From NCBI RefSeq assembly GCF_023213175.1, contig NZ_CP093312.1:186001-250000 (forward strand): 64,000 nucleotides of DNA. The letters are read 5' to 3'. This document shows, one piece after another, positions 55,099 through 63,700 of the stretch (position 1 is the stretch's first letter; the number at the start of each line of letters is the position of its first letter). A program made the translations under genes and the position numbers. The stretch is from Sulfurovum sp. XGS-02 (GTDB lineage: Bacteria; Campylobacterota; Campylobacteria; Campylobacterales; Sulfurovaceae). The notes beneath the pieces were generated by a model. The model searched no databases. It saw only the letters and a list, made by a program, of their open reading frames with translations, and was not told the DNA's origin.

Positions 55099-55770
55099 AT
55101 GCATACCATTAAAGAGATACCACTATTTTCCGAACTTACGGAAGAACAGCTGAAATCCGTAGAGGAACAAATGCTTGTGCGGCACTACTTGAAGGATTCC
55201 ATTGTTTTTTACGAAGGAGATGAGAGTGAATACCTGTATATCTTGCTTGAGGGGAGAGTAAAGCTTTTTAAAACAAGTCCCAAAGGCACCAAGATACATA
55301 TGCATAATTTTGCGGCGCCTGAAATGATCGCACTTTTTCCCGTGCTCGGAGACATACCTTTCCATGCAACGTGTAAATTTGTGACCGATGGTACCATGGG
55401 ACTGCTTCGGGTGGATAAACTTTATGATTGTTTGCACAATACGGACTTCGCACTCTCTTTGATCTCCTCTCTGCTAAAGCGAATGAATATCTTGGTAGAG
55501 TTACTGCACAAAGAGACGATATACTCTTCAGAAGCGAAGATAGCCGATGCGCTGCTTAACAATACATCTATTTTTGAACGCCTTAAAAATAATGAAATTG
55601 CGTCTATCCTTAATATGACACCGGAGACCCTTTCACGTATCCTCACAAAACTCAAAAAAGAGAAGATTGTCACGATAGAAGAGCATGTCGTCACCATTAT
55701 TGATGCAAGTGCTCTCGAGGAGATCATTGAAACCAATAGTATGAAAAATGTGTATTCCTCCACGAAATAA
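55099..55770 (+). CDS. Crp/Fnr-family transcription regulator
   Basis: About 223 residues. The cyclic-nucleotide-binding fold is evident (DSIVFYEGDESEYLYILLEGRVKLF), followed by a C-terminal winged helix (NEIASILNMTPETLSRILTKLKKEKI). No N-terminal cysteine cluster of FNR is present, so it is not an iron-sulfur oxygen sensor of the FNR kind; it may be NnrR/Dnr-like or respond to another signal. Its recognition helix (ETLSRIL, with E..SR) matches that expected to read TTGAT half-sites. The frame opens at 55072, but the ATG at 55099 with AGAGGA is preferred. It may control the two FNR-type sites upstream. Confidence 0.83.
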   Translation: MHTIKEIPLFSELTEEQLKSVEEQMLVRHYLKDSIVFYEGDESEYLYILLEGRVKLFKTSPKGTKIHMHNFAAPEMIALFPVLGDIPFHATCKFVTDGTMGLLRVDKLYDCLHNTDFALSLISSLLKRMNILVELLHKETIYSSEAKIADALLNNTSIFERLKNNEIASILNMTPETLSRILTKLKKEKIVTIEEHVVTIIDASALEEIIETNSMKNVYSSTK

Positions 55771-55940
55771 ACAGATTGGTGCCTAAAAGATAGGGTGTTT
55801 CCGATTTATAAGGTAACGATCGGCGTTTACGTCTCTTCTCTGTTTGATCCTAACTTGGAAATGGTTACTGTAACGGTGATTCTTGACGTCATATAAAATG
55901 AAATATAGCAAAACTCCATTACCTTTTATCCCCAATTTGT

Positions 55941-55946
55941 TATAAT
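55941..55946 (+). promoter_or_regulatory. -10 element for the aldehyde dehydrogenase gene
   Basis: TATAAT at 55941-55946, 30 bp before the ATG at 55976; GAAGG provides a ribosome site. Confidence 0.5.
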
Positions 55947-55975
55947 CAAATAATTTCAGAAAGAAGGTATATATC

Positions 55976-57403
55976 ATGTCAACTATAGCACAAGCAAAAA
56001 TCTTTTTTGGTTCCACCCAAGAGAACAAAGAAGTACAACAGGAACGTAAGAGTCCTTTTGATGGTACAGTTGTAAGTTCTGCACCTGTTTGTGATGCAGA
56101 GGATACGCTTAAAGCACTCAAGATTGCCAAAGCTGCAAGTAAAGAAGCTGCAAGATCGCCATTGTCTCAGCGTATCTCATGGCTGGAGGATGTGGCTAAA
56201 AGGCTGACAGAAGAGAAAGAAGCCTTTGCTTTGATGTTGGCTAAAGAGGTAGCAAAACCCATCGCATTTTCACGTATTGAGGTAGAGAGATGTGTTGAAA
56301 CGATCAGGATCACAGCGATGGAACTTGCAAACCTTTCGGGAGAAACACTTCCTACAGATATAATGCCCAGCGGAAAGAAAACATTGGCCTATTTCAAACG
56401 GGAACCTGTCGGGGTAGTAGCGTGTATCACACCGTTTAATTTTCCTCTTAACCTTGTAGCACACAAAATAGCACCGGCATTGGGAGCAGGAAATGCAGTG
56501 GTATTGAAACCTACCCCCGAAGCACCGATGACAGCCTATATGTTCGCAAAGCTTTTTGTGGATTCAGAACATGCCATTAAGGATGCGCTCTCTGTCGTCT
56601 ATGGTGATGCCGAGGTAGGTTCGGCGTTGGTACAGAGTGATATTCCAAGGGTCATCAGTTTCACCGGTTCAGTCCCTGTAGGAAACATTATTACCAAACA
56701 GGCGGGGATCAAAAAGGTAAGCCTTGAACTGGGCGGTAATGCCGCAACCTACATCGATAAAAGTGCAGACCTGGCGCTTGCAGCAGCACGTTGTGCGTTT
56801 GGTGCTTTTTACAACTCGGGACAGGTATGTATCTCTCTTCAGCGTATCTATGTGAATGAAGAGGTGTATGATGCGTTTGCAGAGTTGCTTGCACAAGAGA
56901 CAAAGAAACTGAAAGTAGGCTCACCTTACGAAGAAGATACCTTTATGGGACCACTGATAGATGATGAGTCCAGAGAGAGAGCGAAGTCATGGATCGCATC
57001 AGCCAAAAATGAAGGTGCAAAAGTCATTGCGGGTGGTGAAGAGATAGAGGGGATATTCCCTCCGACAGTGATGGGGGATGTCACGGATGATATGAAGATC
57101 ATCTGTGAAGAGGTTTTTGCCCCTATCGTCAGTTTGGTAGCGGTATCTGACTATGAAACGGCCGTGGAGAAAATGAATGATTCACCGTATGGATTACAGT
57201 TCTCTATTTTCACCAATGATCTCAAAATCACACAGCGCTTTATAGAAGATGCAGAGTGCGGGGGTGTAGTGGTCAATGACATTCCGACACTTCGTTTTGA
57301 TGTACAGCCTTACGGGGGTGCAAAACTTTCAGGTGTAGGAAGAGAAGGTCCGAAGTGGGCACTTGAAGAGTTCACAGAGATCAAATCAGTGGTTATTTGT
57401 TAG
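55976..57403 (+). CDS. NAD(P)-dependent aldehyde dehydrogenase
   Basis: A 475-residue ALDH. The catalytic Cys is in NSGQVCISLQR and the general base Glu in VSLELGGNAA; PFNFPLNLVAHKIAPALGAGN and FTGSVPVG bind NAD(P). Substrate is uncertain: lactaldehyde, succinate semialdehyde or non-phosphorylating glyceraldehyde-3-phosphate types are all compatible. It has its own promoter and stands just after the Crp/Fnr regulator. Confidence 0.87.
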   Translation: MSTIAQAKIFFGSTQENKEVQQERKSPFDGTVVSSAPVCDAEDTLKALKIAKAASKEAARSPLSQRISWLEDVAKRLTEEKEAFALMLAKEVAKPIAFSRIEVERCVETIRITAMELANLSGETLPTDIMPSGKKTLAYFKREPVGVVACITPFNFPLNLVAHKIAPALGAGNAVVLKPTPEAPMTAYMFAKLFVDSEHAIKDALSVVYGDAEVGSALVQSDIPRVISFTGSVPVGNIITKQAGIKKVSLELGGNAATYIDKSADLALAAARCAFGAFYNSGQVCISLQRIYVNEEVYDAFAELLAQETKKLKVGSPYEEDTFMGPLIDDESRERAKSWIASAKNEGAKVIAGGEEIEGIFPPTVMGDVTDDMKIICEEVFAPIVSLVAVSDYETAVEKMNDSPYGLQFSIFTNDLKITQRFIEDAECGGVVVNDIPTLRFDVQPYGGAKLSGVGREGPKWALEEFTEIKSVVIC

Positions 57404-57495
57404 GGTTGAGCACTGCTTTTAGCTCATGAAATTTAGCTCGATTGTGATATTGTTATACGCAATTTAAAGAAGAATAAAAATTAAAAAGGATCTTT

Positions 57496-57975
57496 ATGGA
57501 TGTTATGTTTCAACCAGGTTTTTTAGGAACAAGAGCACCACTCTTTATGGATATCGTATCCGTCATTGTTGCCTTGCTGCCTTTTCTCATATTCGGAGCG
57601 ATCATGCTTGCAAAGAAAAAGAACTATACTGCACATGAAAAGGTGCAGAAACTTCTTTTTATCGTTTCTGTACTTGTAGTAGGTTTTTTTGAGTACGGTG
57701 TCCGTATGGAGGGTGGGTATAAAAACCTGATGGAAGGGAGTTCTGTATCGCATGATTACCTTCTGTATGTGCTTATTTTTCATATTATGATCTCGGTCGT
57801 GACATTGGTACTATGGATCATCACACTGTCTCGTGGAAATCGTTATAAAAAACAATCAACACTTCCCGGACTCTATTCACAATCACATAAAGTAGATGGG
57901 CAACGGACGTTTATAGGAATTATCCTCACCATGTTGACAGGTGCATGGGTCTATGCATTGCTCTTTGTATTTTAA
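57496..57975 (+). CDS. DUF420 family membrane protein
   Basis: A 159-residue protein with four membrane segments and conserved histidines (AHEKVQKLLF and FHIMISVVTL), the pattern of DUF420/CtaM-like proteins associated with terminal oxidase assembly. The role is not established here. Its TAA overlaps the next ATG (TAATG). Confidence 0.72.
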   Translation: MDVMFQPGFLGTRAPLFMDIVSVIVALLPFLIFGAIMLAKKKNYTAHEKVQKLLFIVSVLVVGFFEYGVRMEGGYKNLMEGSSVSHDYLLYVLIFHIMISVVTLVLWIITLSRGNRYKKQSTLPGLYSQSHKVDGQRTFIGIILTMLTGAWVYALLFVF

Positions 57976-58409
57976 TGATGAAAAAGGTCGCAATTTCCGC
58001 TTGTCTTTTAGGTGAAAAATGTCGATATGATGCTACGGACAATAAAGATGAAGCGCTTTTAAAAAAGCTTCAGGGCATGGAGCTTATCCCTTTTTGTCCT
58101 GAAGATTTTGCTTTTGGGACACCTCGTCCCACCATGGATCTTATCCGAACGAAAGAGGGTGACAGGGCTTTATCCAATGTAAGTGGAGAAGATCTTTCTG
58201 CACCGGTCATTGCTTATGCTACAGCGTTTTTTGAAAATCATCCAGAACTGGAGCTCTTCATTGGTAAAGACAGAAGCCCAAGTTGTGGTGTATGTTCTGC
58301 AAGAGTCTATGATGAAGACAAAAATCTACTCTCTGAAAATGCATCGGGTCTGATGGCAAAAGAGGCAATCAAACGAAAGATACACTGTATAGATGCAGAA
58401 GAATTTTAG
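57975..58409 (+). CDS. DUF523 family protein
   Basis: A 144-residue cytoplasmic protein with the DUF523 pattern: ISACLLGEKCRYDATDNK at the start, PFCPEDFAFGTPRPTMDL in the centre and KDRSPSCGVCSARVYD; the conserved cysteines suggest metal or cluster binding. An open frame extends to 57945 but lies inside the DUF420 gene; ATG 57975 is preferred. The family is of unknown function. Confidence 0.85.
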   Translation: MMKKVAISACLLGEKCRYDATDNKDEALLKKLQGMELIPFCPEDFAFGTPRPTMDLIRTKEGDRALSNVSGEDLSAPVIAYATAFFENHPELELFIGKDRSPSCGVCSARVYDEDKNLLSENASGLMAKEAIKRKIHCIDAEEF

Positions 58410-58418
58410 GGGATCAGT

Positions 58419-59858
58419 ATGAGAATATTATGGGCAATAGTGCTAAGTACACTTTTTGTAGCTGCAAATGCACAACAGCTGAACGGTACCAAAGAAGCGA
58501 TCGTTAAGATCTATACCGTGGCAAAAGTGCCTAACTACCAAGAACCTTGGAACAGTTCCATGCGCAGCAGTACAGGTTCCGGTGCCATTATAGAGGGCGG
58601 GTATATCCTTACGAATGCGCATGTGGTAGCCAATCAATCCTTTATAGAGGTACAGCGCTATGGAGAGCGAAAACGCTATATTGCCAAAGTACATGCGGTC
58701 TCCCATCAGGCAGACCTCGCACTCTTGAAAGTAGAGGATAGCGCATTTTTTGAAGGGGTCACACCACTGACATTCGGTTCACTTCCAAAAGTGGAACAAA
58801 AAATTGTTGTCTATGGTTATCCTATGGGAGGAAGTACGCTCTCCGCAACGATCGGGGTGGTTTCACGGGTCGAGCACCACACCTATGCACACAGCGGGGA
58901 GTCTTTTCTAGCCGTGCAGGTTGATGCTGCTGTGAATCCCGGGAATTCCGGCGGTCCGGCACTCTCTAACGGAAAGATCGTCGGTGTGGTGATGCAAATG
59001 ATCAGTAAGTCCCAGAATATCGGATATCTTGTACCTGTGAATATAGTCAAACATTTCATAGAAGATATGAAGGATGAAAAGTATGACGGATTTGCAGATC
59101 TAGGCCTGGGTACACAAAAACTGGAAAATCCTGCCATAAGGCGCTACTACGGGCTTGATGACCATACTAGTGGCGTACTGATCGCAAAAGTGGTGTACCA
59201 TTCACCGCTTGCGGGATTACTCAAAGAGGGTGATATCTTAACAGCGGTAGACGGGCATAATGTTGAAAATGACGGTACGGTAGAGTTTAGAAAACATGAG
59301 TTTACCCATTATCAGCATTTTGTAGATGCGTATCAAATGGGTGAGAAAGTGAAATTTGATATCATCCGGGATAAGAAACATATACAGGTTGAGGCACCTT
59401 TAAAGTACGTTGCTGACGATATGTATCTGGTCAAGACAACCCGTTATGATACGATGCCAAGGTATTTTGTGTACGGTGGATATGTCTTTTCTCCGCTTAC
59501 CAGAAACCTCATTGTATCGACAAACCGAAATCGTTTACTGCTCAGTTATTTGGCAGGAAAATGGCAGGAAGAAGATAAAAGCGAAGTGGTGGTCCTGCTT
59601 AAAGTATTGGCTTCAGATATGAGCAGGGGAGACAATGATTTTGCAATGTGGCCTATAGATAAGGTAAATGGAGAACCCTTTAAAGACTTTAAAGAGTTTT
59701 ACGAAAAGATGAAAGCTGCAAAAAGTGACTATATTGTTATAGAAGACAATGACGGGGTGAAAGTGATCATCGACAGAAATGAAGCGCAAGAAAAACAGGG
59801 TGCCATACTTAAAAAATATAATATCGAGTTTGACAGGTCGATAGATCTAAGAGAATAG
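58419..59858 (+). CDS. HtrA-like periplasmic serine protease with PDZ domains
   Basis: A 479-residue secreted protease. Signal peptide MRILWAIVLSTLFVAANAQQ. The catalytic triad is H in ILTNAHVV, D in QADLALLKV and S in PGNSGGPAL. A PDZ domain follows (LIAKVVYHSPLAGLLKEGDILTAV). The C-terminal half (MPRYFVYGGYVFSPLTRNLI onward) matches the PDZ_3 domain of Deg9-type proteases, unlike DegP/DegQ. It is 63 nt upstream of the exosortase-like gene; no functional link is shown. Confidence 0.86.
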   Translation: MRILWAIVLSTLFVAANAQQLNGTKEAIVKIYTVAKVPNYQEPWNSSMRSSTGSGAIIEGGYILTNAHVVANQSFIEVQRYGERKRYIAKVHAVSHQADLALLKVEDSAFFEGVTPLTFGSLPKVEQKIVVYGYPMGGSTLSATIGVVSRVEHHTYAHSGESFLAVQVDAAVNPGNSGGPALSNGKIVGVVMQMISKSQNIGYLVPVNIVKHFIEDMKDEKYDGFADLGLGTQKLENPAIRRYYGLDDHTSGVLIAKVVYHSPLAGLLKEGDILTAVDGHNVENDGTVEFRKHEFTHYQHFVDAYQMGEKVKFDIIRDKKHIQVEAPLKYVADDMYLVKTTRYDTMPRYFVYGGYVFSPLTRNLIVSTNRNRLLLSYLAGKWQEEDKSEVVVLLKVLASDMSRGDNDFAMWPIDKVNGEPFKDFKEFYEKMKAAKSDYIVIEDNDGVKVIIDRNEAQEKQGAILKKYNIEFDRSIDLRE

Positions 59859-59921
59859 AGGGATTATCAGAACATAATCATAATATAGAACCGATATGCA
59901 TTCTAATGTTATAGGAGATAA

Positions 59922-60413
59922 ATGAAACGATTTATAGCTTTATATTTTCTATATTTGTTGATTCTTTTTACGTTGTTTTATGCAGATACCTCTTTATTGT
60001 CTAAGTTAGTCAATGAAGAACAAACAAAACTGACCGTTTTCTTTTTAAAGATGTTTTTAGCACCAGGTCAACTTCAAGGTATTGATATTTGGATAAATCC
60101 ACACTATAAAATCATCATTAACCAAGCATGTAATGGGCTGGTACCTATACTATTTTTATTTGCATCTATCTTCGCATACCCTTCCACTCTATTGCACAAA
60201 ATATATTGGATGATGATAGGTTATACGGTATTTACACTGGTCAATGTTTTTCGTATTTTATTGGTCGTATATTTTGTAGAGCAAAAGGCAGGTAGGGAAA
60301 ATTTTTATTGGTCACACGATCTTATGGGGAATCTATTATTAATGGCTGTAGGATTGGGATTATTTATTACATTTATTAAAACTTCTTCTCTTTCCCTTTC
60401 GAAAAGAGCATAG
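59922..60413 (+). CDS. Small exosortase/archaeosortase-family protein
   Basis: A 163-residue multi-helix membrane protein. The three residues expected of exosortases are all present in order: C70 in ACNG, R111 in NVFR (NxxR) and H132 in SHD, each at a predicted membrane-periplasm boundary. Exosortases cleave and anchor proteins with C-terminal PEP-CTERM or related signals (for example IPTLxxWG for the small XrtH type). The size is near that of the short exosortase forms. AGGAGA precedes the ATG. The next gene encodes a huge secreted DUF11 protein, its most likely substrate, but its C-terminus is outside the window. Confidence 0.82.
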   Translation: MKRFIALYFLYLLILFTLFYADTSLLSKLVNEEQTKLTVFFLKMFLAPGQLQGIDIWINPHYKIIINQACNGLVPILFLFASIFAYPSTLLHKIYWMMIGYTVFTLVNVFRILLVVYFVEQKAGRENFYWSHDLMGNLLLMAVGLGLFITFIKTSSLSLSKRA

Positions 60414-60554
60414 TGATTATCTCCCCAGTTTTGGCATCATTGGTCTTAGAAAAAGTCTGTAATGAAAGGTGTGATATCAACCTGATTATTGTGTAACTTA
60501 GCGAAAAGTGTTCATCATGTAGTGCAAAATACCTATAAATTAAATTTATTTGAT

Positions 60555-60560
60555 TATAAT
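60555..60560 (+). promoter_or_regulatory. -10 element of the riboswitch-controlled transcript
   Basis: TATAAT at 60555-60560 predicts a start near 60567, immediately before the c-di-GMP aptamer. Confidence 0.6.
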
Positions 60561-60572
60561 TTAAAAAATTAT

Positions 60573-60695
60573 GATAAAAGCCAAACTATTCGTGAGGGTA
60601 GGACGGAAAGCCACGGGTCTGAGAAAAGAAAGTCGGGTTGCATCACAGGATAATATAAGATAAATTCTCTATGTAACAGATAGCCGGGTTACCTA
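60573..60695 (+). ncRNA. Cyclic di-GMP-I riboswitch (GEMM-I)
   Basis: The leader holds the GEMM-I signature. CAAA is followed by helix P1b: CTATTC pairs with GGGTAG around a GTGA (GNRA) tetraloop at 60585-60600. GACGGAAAGCC follows, then ACGGGTCT and, on the 3' side of the second helix, GCCGGGTTACC. The P2 arm is extended by an A-rich insert (about 60620-60675). The aptamer ends about 24 nt before the start codon of the DUF11 protein; ACCT at 60690-60694 could pair with the AGGT in the ribosome site region (ACAGGTGATT), so translational control is plausible. The sign of control (on or off) cannot be fixed by eye. Confidence 0.88.
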
Positions 60696-60718
60696 AGTAC
60701 ATTACTACAGGTGATTCT

Positions 60719-63700
60719 ATGAAGGCTATATCCGCTCTATACACTTTTTTCAGTTCATTATTTATATGCATATTTTTTTCATTGTCGCTGAGTGCAGATC
60801 CTTTTCCTCCCCATGTAGATAGTAATATCACCGGTGCGCATTATGCCCCTGTATCCTGGCCGGCAGAGAATGAGTGGAAACCCTATAGCCGTTTTGGAAA
60901 TGACATCAATGATGCACGTACCCAAGACCCTTCTAACGGCGGTACTGCTCCCCAAAACTATGTCAATGTCGCGTCATCATGTGTAGACACGGCCCAGCCA
61001 AGTGTGTATTATTTTCTACGTCAAGGTGCAACACCCGAAGAAGATGTCATTATGTTCCGTTGGAGAGTGGAGCAGATAGCCAATACCTATGCAACTGGAC
61101 CAAATACAGGGGCATATAGCTCTGGAGATGCCTGGAATTCAGCACTTTGGACAGTTCTGTTTGATATAGATGGTGATGGTATCCGTGATGTGGCTGCGCA
61201 TCTTGACGGTTCTTCAGGAAGTCCATCTGAACCGATTGATATGATTTTCGGTATTTACGGAGATATCCCAACACAATCTATTGACTACACAGCAGACCCA
61301 AACATTCAACTGATCGGACATAATCCTACTGCATTTGTTGGCACGGATGACAAAATCCTAAATTTTCATAATGGAACTGCTGTGGCTGATGTAAATTGGC
61401 CGAATGGTTCAGATGAAACGGTCTGGGATTACGGAACGACACGTTCCTCAGTGAGTGTGTCTTCTCCTTGTACGGAATATTATATTGATTACCAAATACC
61501 TGTAGCACTTATAGATGCAAGCAGATTTGGAGGACCAAAACTCACAAGAGAATCACCTATATCAATGATCTTCTGTACCGCCAACAGTTTGAACAACCCT
61601 TTTCAAAAAGACTGTGCTATCAATGCGGAATGGATCGCAGATCCGAATAAAGAAGCACCGTTTGGCGACTATATCAGCTTTAATAAGGAAGAACCATACG
61701 AACAACCGATTGTGGATGATATCGGCGCAAGTGGGTGTAACCCGACTGTTTTAACCGCAAAAGTCAAAGATGTGATCGCTATTGTGGATGGAGAAGCTGT
61801 CCCCTCCGTAAGTGATGTCATATTTTTCTACTATAGAGATGACAACGGTGATGGTGTGGCCAATGATGGAAATGAATGGACTCAGATACTAGCTCCAGCT
61901 ATAAGAACGAGTTTTACAGATTGGATGGTAAATTGGAACTCTACAGAACTTTTCAAAGGACAGTATCTTATAGGGGTACAGACGATCGATGATCCTACCC
62001 TAGTTGATAATGATATGAATACCAGTGCTAAGGTGAATCGTACTTTCTCATATCTTTCTGAAGCAGAGGTAAATGCATCCATTTTAGCCGCAGGAGCAGC
62101 CTATACTGATGGAAATGAAATTTGGTATGCAAACCCCGATATCACTGGTGTGAAGAGTATATCACTTGCAGTCAATACCTGTGGAGTTGCACCTACGATT
62201 GAAAAGTATGCTTCTGTGGAAAACATTCTTGCCGGTGAAGATATCAATTTTACGATTGATATCAATAACTCTACAGGGTTTAATCTAGAAGTATCTCAAA
62301 TTTCGGATGTACTTCCAAATGGCTTTAGCTATAAAAGCTTAGTTAGCCTTGAGTATGATGGAGTTCCTATTGCTATGAGTGCTTCTCCTATAGTTGGAGA
62401 GCAAGGTACGATCAGTTGGCATTTTAATGAGACAATTTTAGACGGTAGTCAGATCAAGCTCATATTTACTGCCCAATCAACGATAACATCAGGTTCGTAT
62501 ACCAATACCGCTTATGCTCAGACCAGTTATGGAACTTTGTTGAGTGATCCTGTCCCTATACAAGTGGATGGTGCTAGGATATCTCTCTCTAAAACACCAA
62601 GCAGTTATTTTGTAACACCAGGTGAAAGTTTAGTTTATACCTTGGATTATGCCAATGACTCCAGTATCGTGGTGACGGGTGCAGAGCTTAACGATACATT
62701 GCCTGCTGATGCAAGTTGTAATACCTACTCGATCAATGGCGGGGCAAATATAGACTGTTCTGGAATGGGGAGTATCATTAGCATACCTCTTGGTACCCTA
62801 GAAGCATTTGAAAGCGGTTCGGTTGAGATGAATGTTACGGTAGATGCATCGTACAGCACTACATCACTGCTGAATACAGCAATACTTACTGTCACTGCAC
62901 CGGATGGATCAGATGTCAACAAAACTGCGGAGAGTAAGATCGGTGTGGATATACCTGTGGCGGCATTTACATTAGAAAAAACATCTGATGTAGACTTCGT
63001 TGCTTTAAATAATAATGTTGAATATACATTGACGTATACCAACTACGGAGATGCTGATGCTCTAGGAGTGACACTCACTGATACACTGCCCGTAGGTATG
63101 ACTTATATCTCATCTGTCCCTTCTGCAACAGATAATGGAGATGGGACGTATACTTGGGACCTTGGTTCTGTAACGGCAGGTACTACAGCTAGCGTAACCA
63201 TTACGACGGAGGCAACCGAAGATGCTTTGGTTACGGGCGTATTTACAGGGGAAAACCCTGCTAGAAATGAAGCAGTGTTGTCATGGAGTGGGCCTGCTGG
63301 AGGAGGATCAGTGGATGCCCATAAAAATGTGGGAATTGACAGTGAAACCTGTCAGGCATTTTACTATACGGATATCACCGGGGATGTTGGAAGTGCAGGT
63401 AACCAGTTATTGGCACAAAGTTCGATCACTAACGCACCGACTGAGCATAATGTAACCTTCAGTGCCAATAATTCTACAGAACATGTTGGAAAATATTATA
63501 TGGATCCTGCAGCCTCCAATACTATTGACAGTACTGACTATACCCGGTTTGAAATCCTCTTAAACTATACATCATCAGTTGTTGCAAATGTTGATTTTAC
63601 AGTGGCAGTGTATGATTATAACCCGGCTGATGGTACGACAACACTGATAGAGTCAGGGTTAACGGCAGGTTCAAACGGAAATTCAAATAAAACGATCTTA

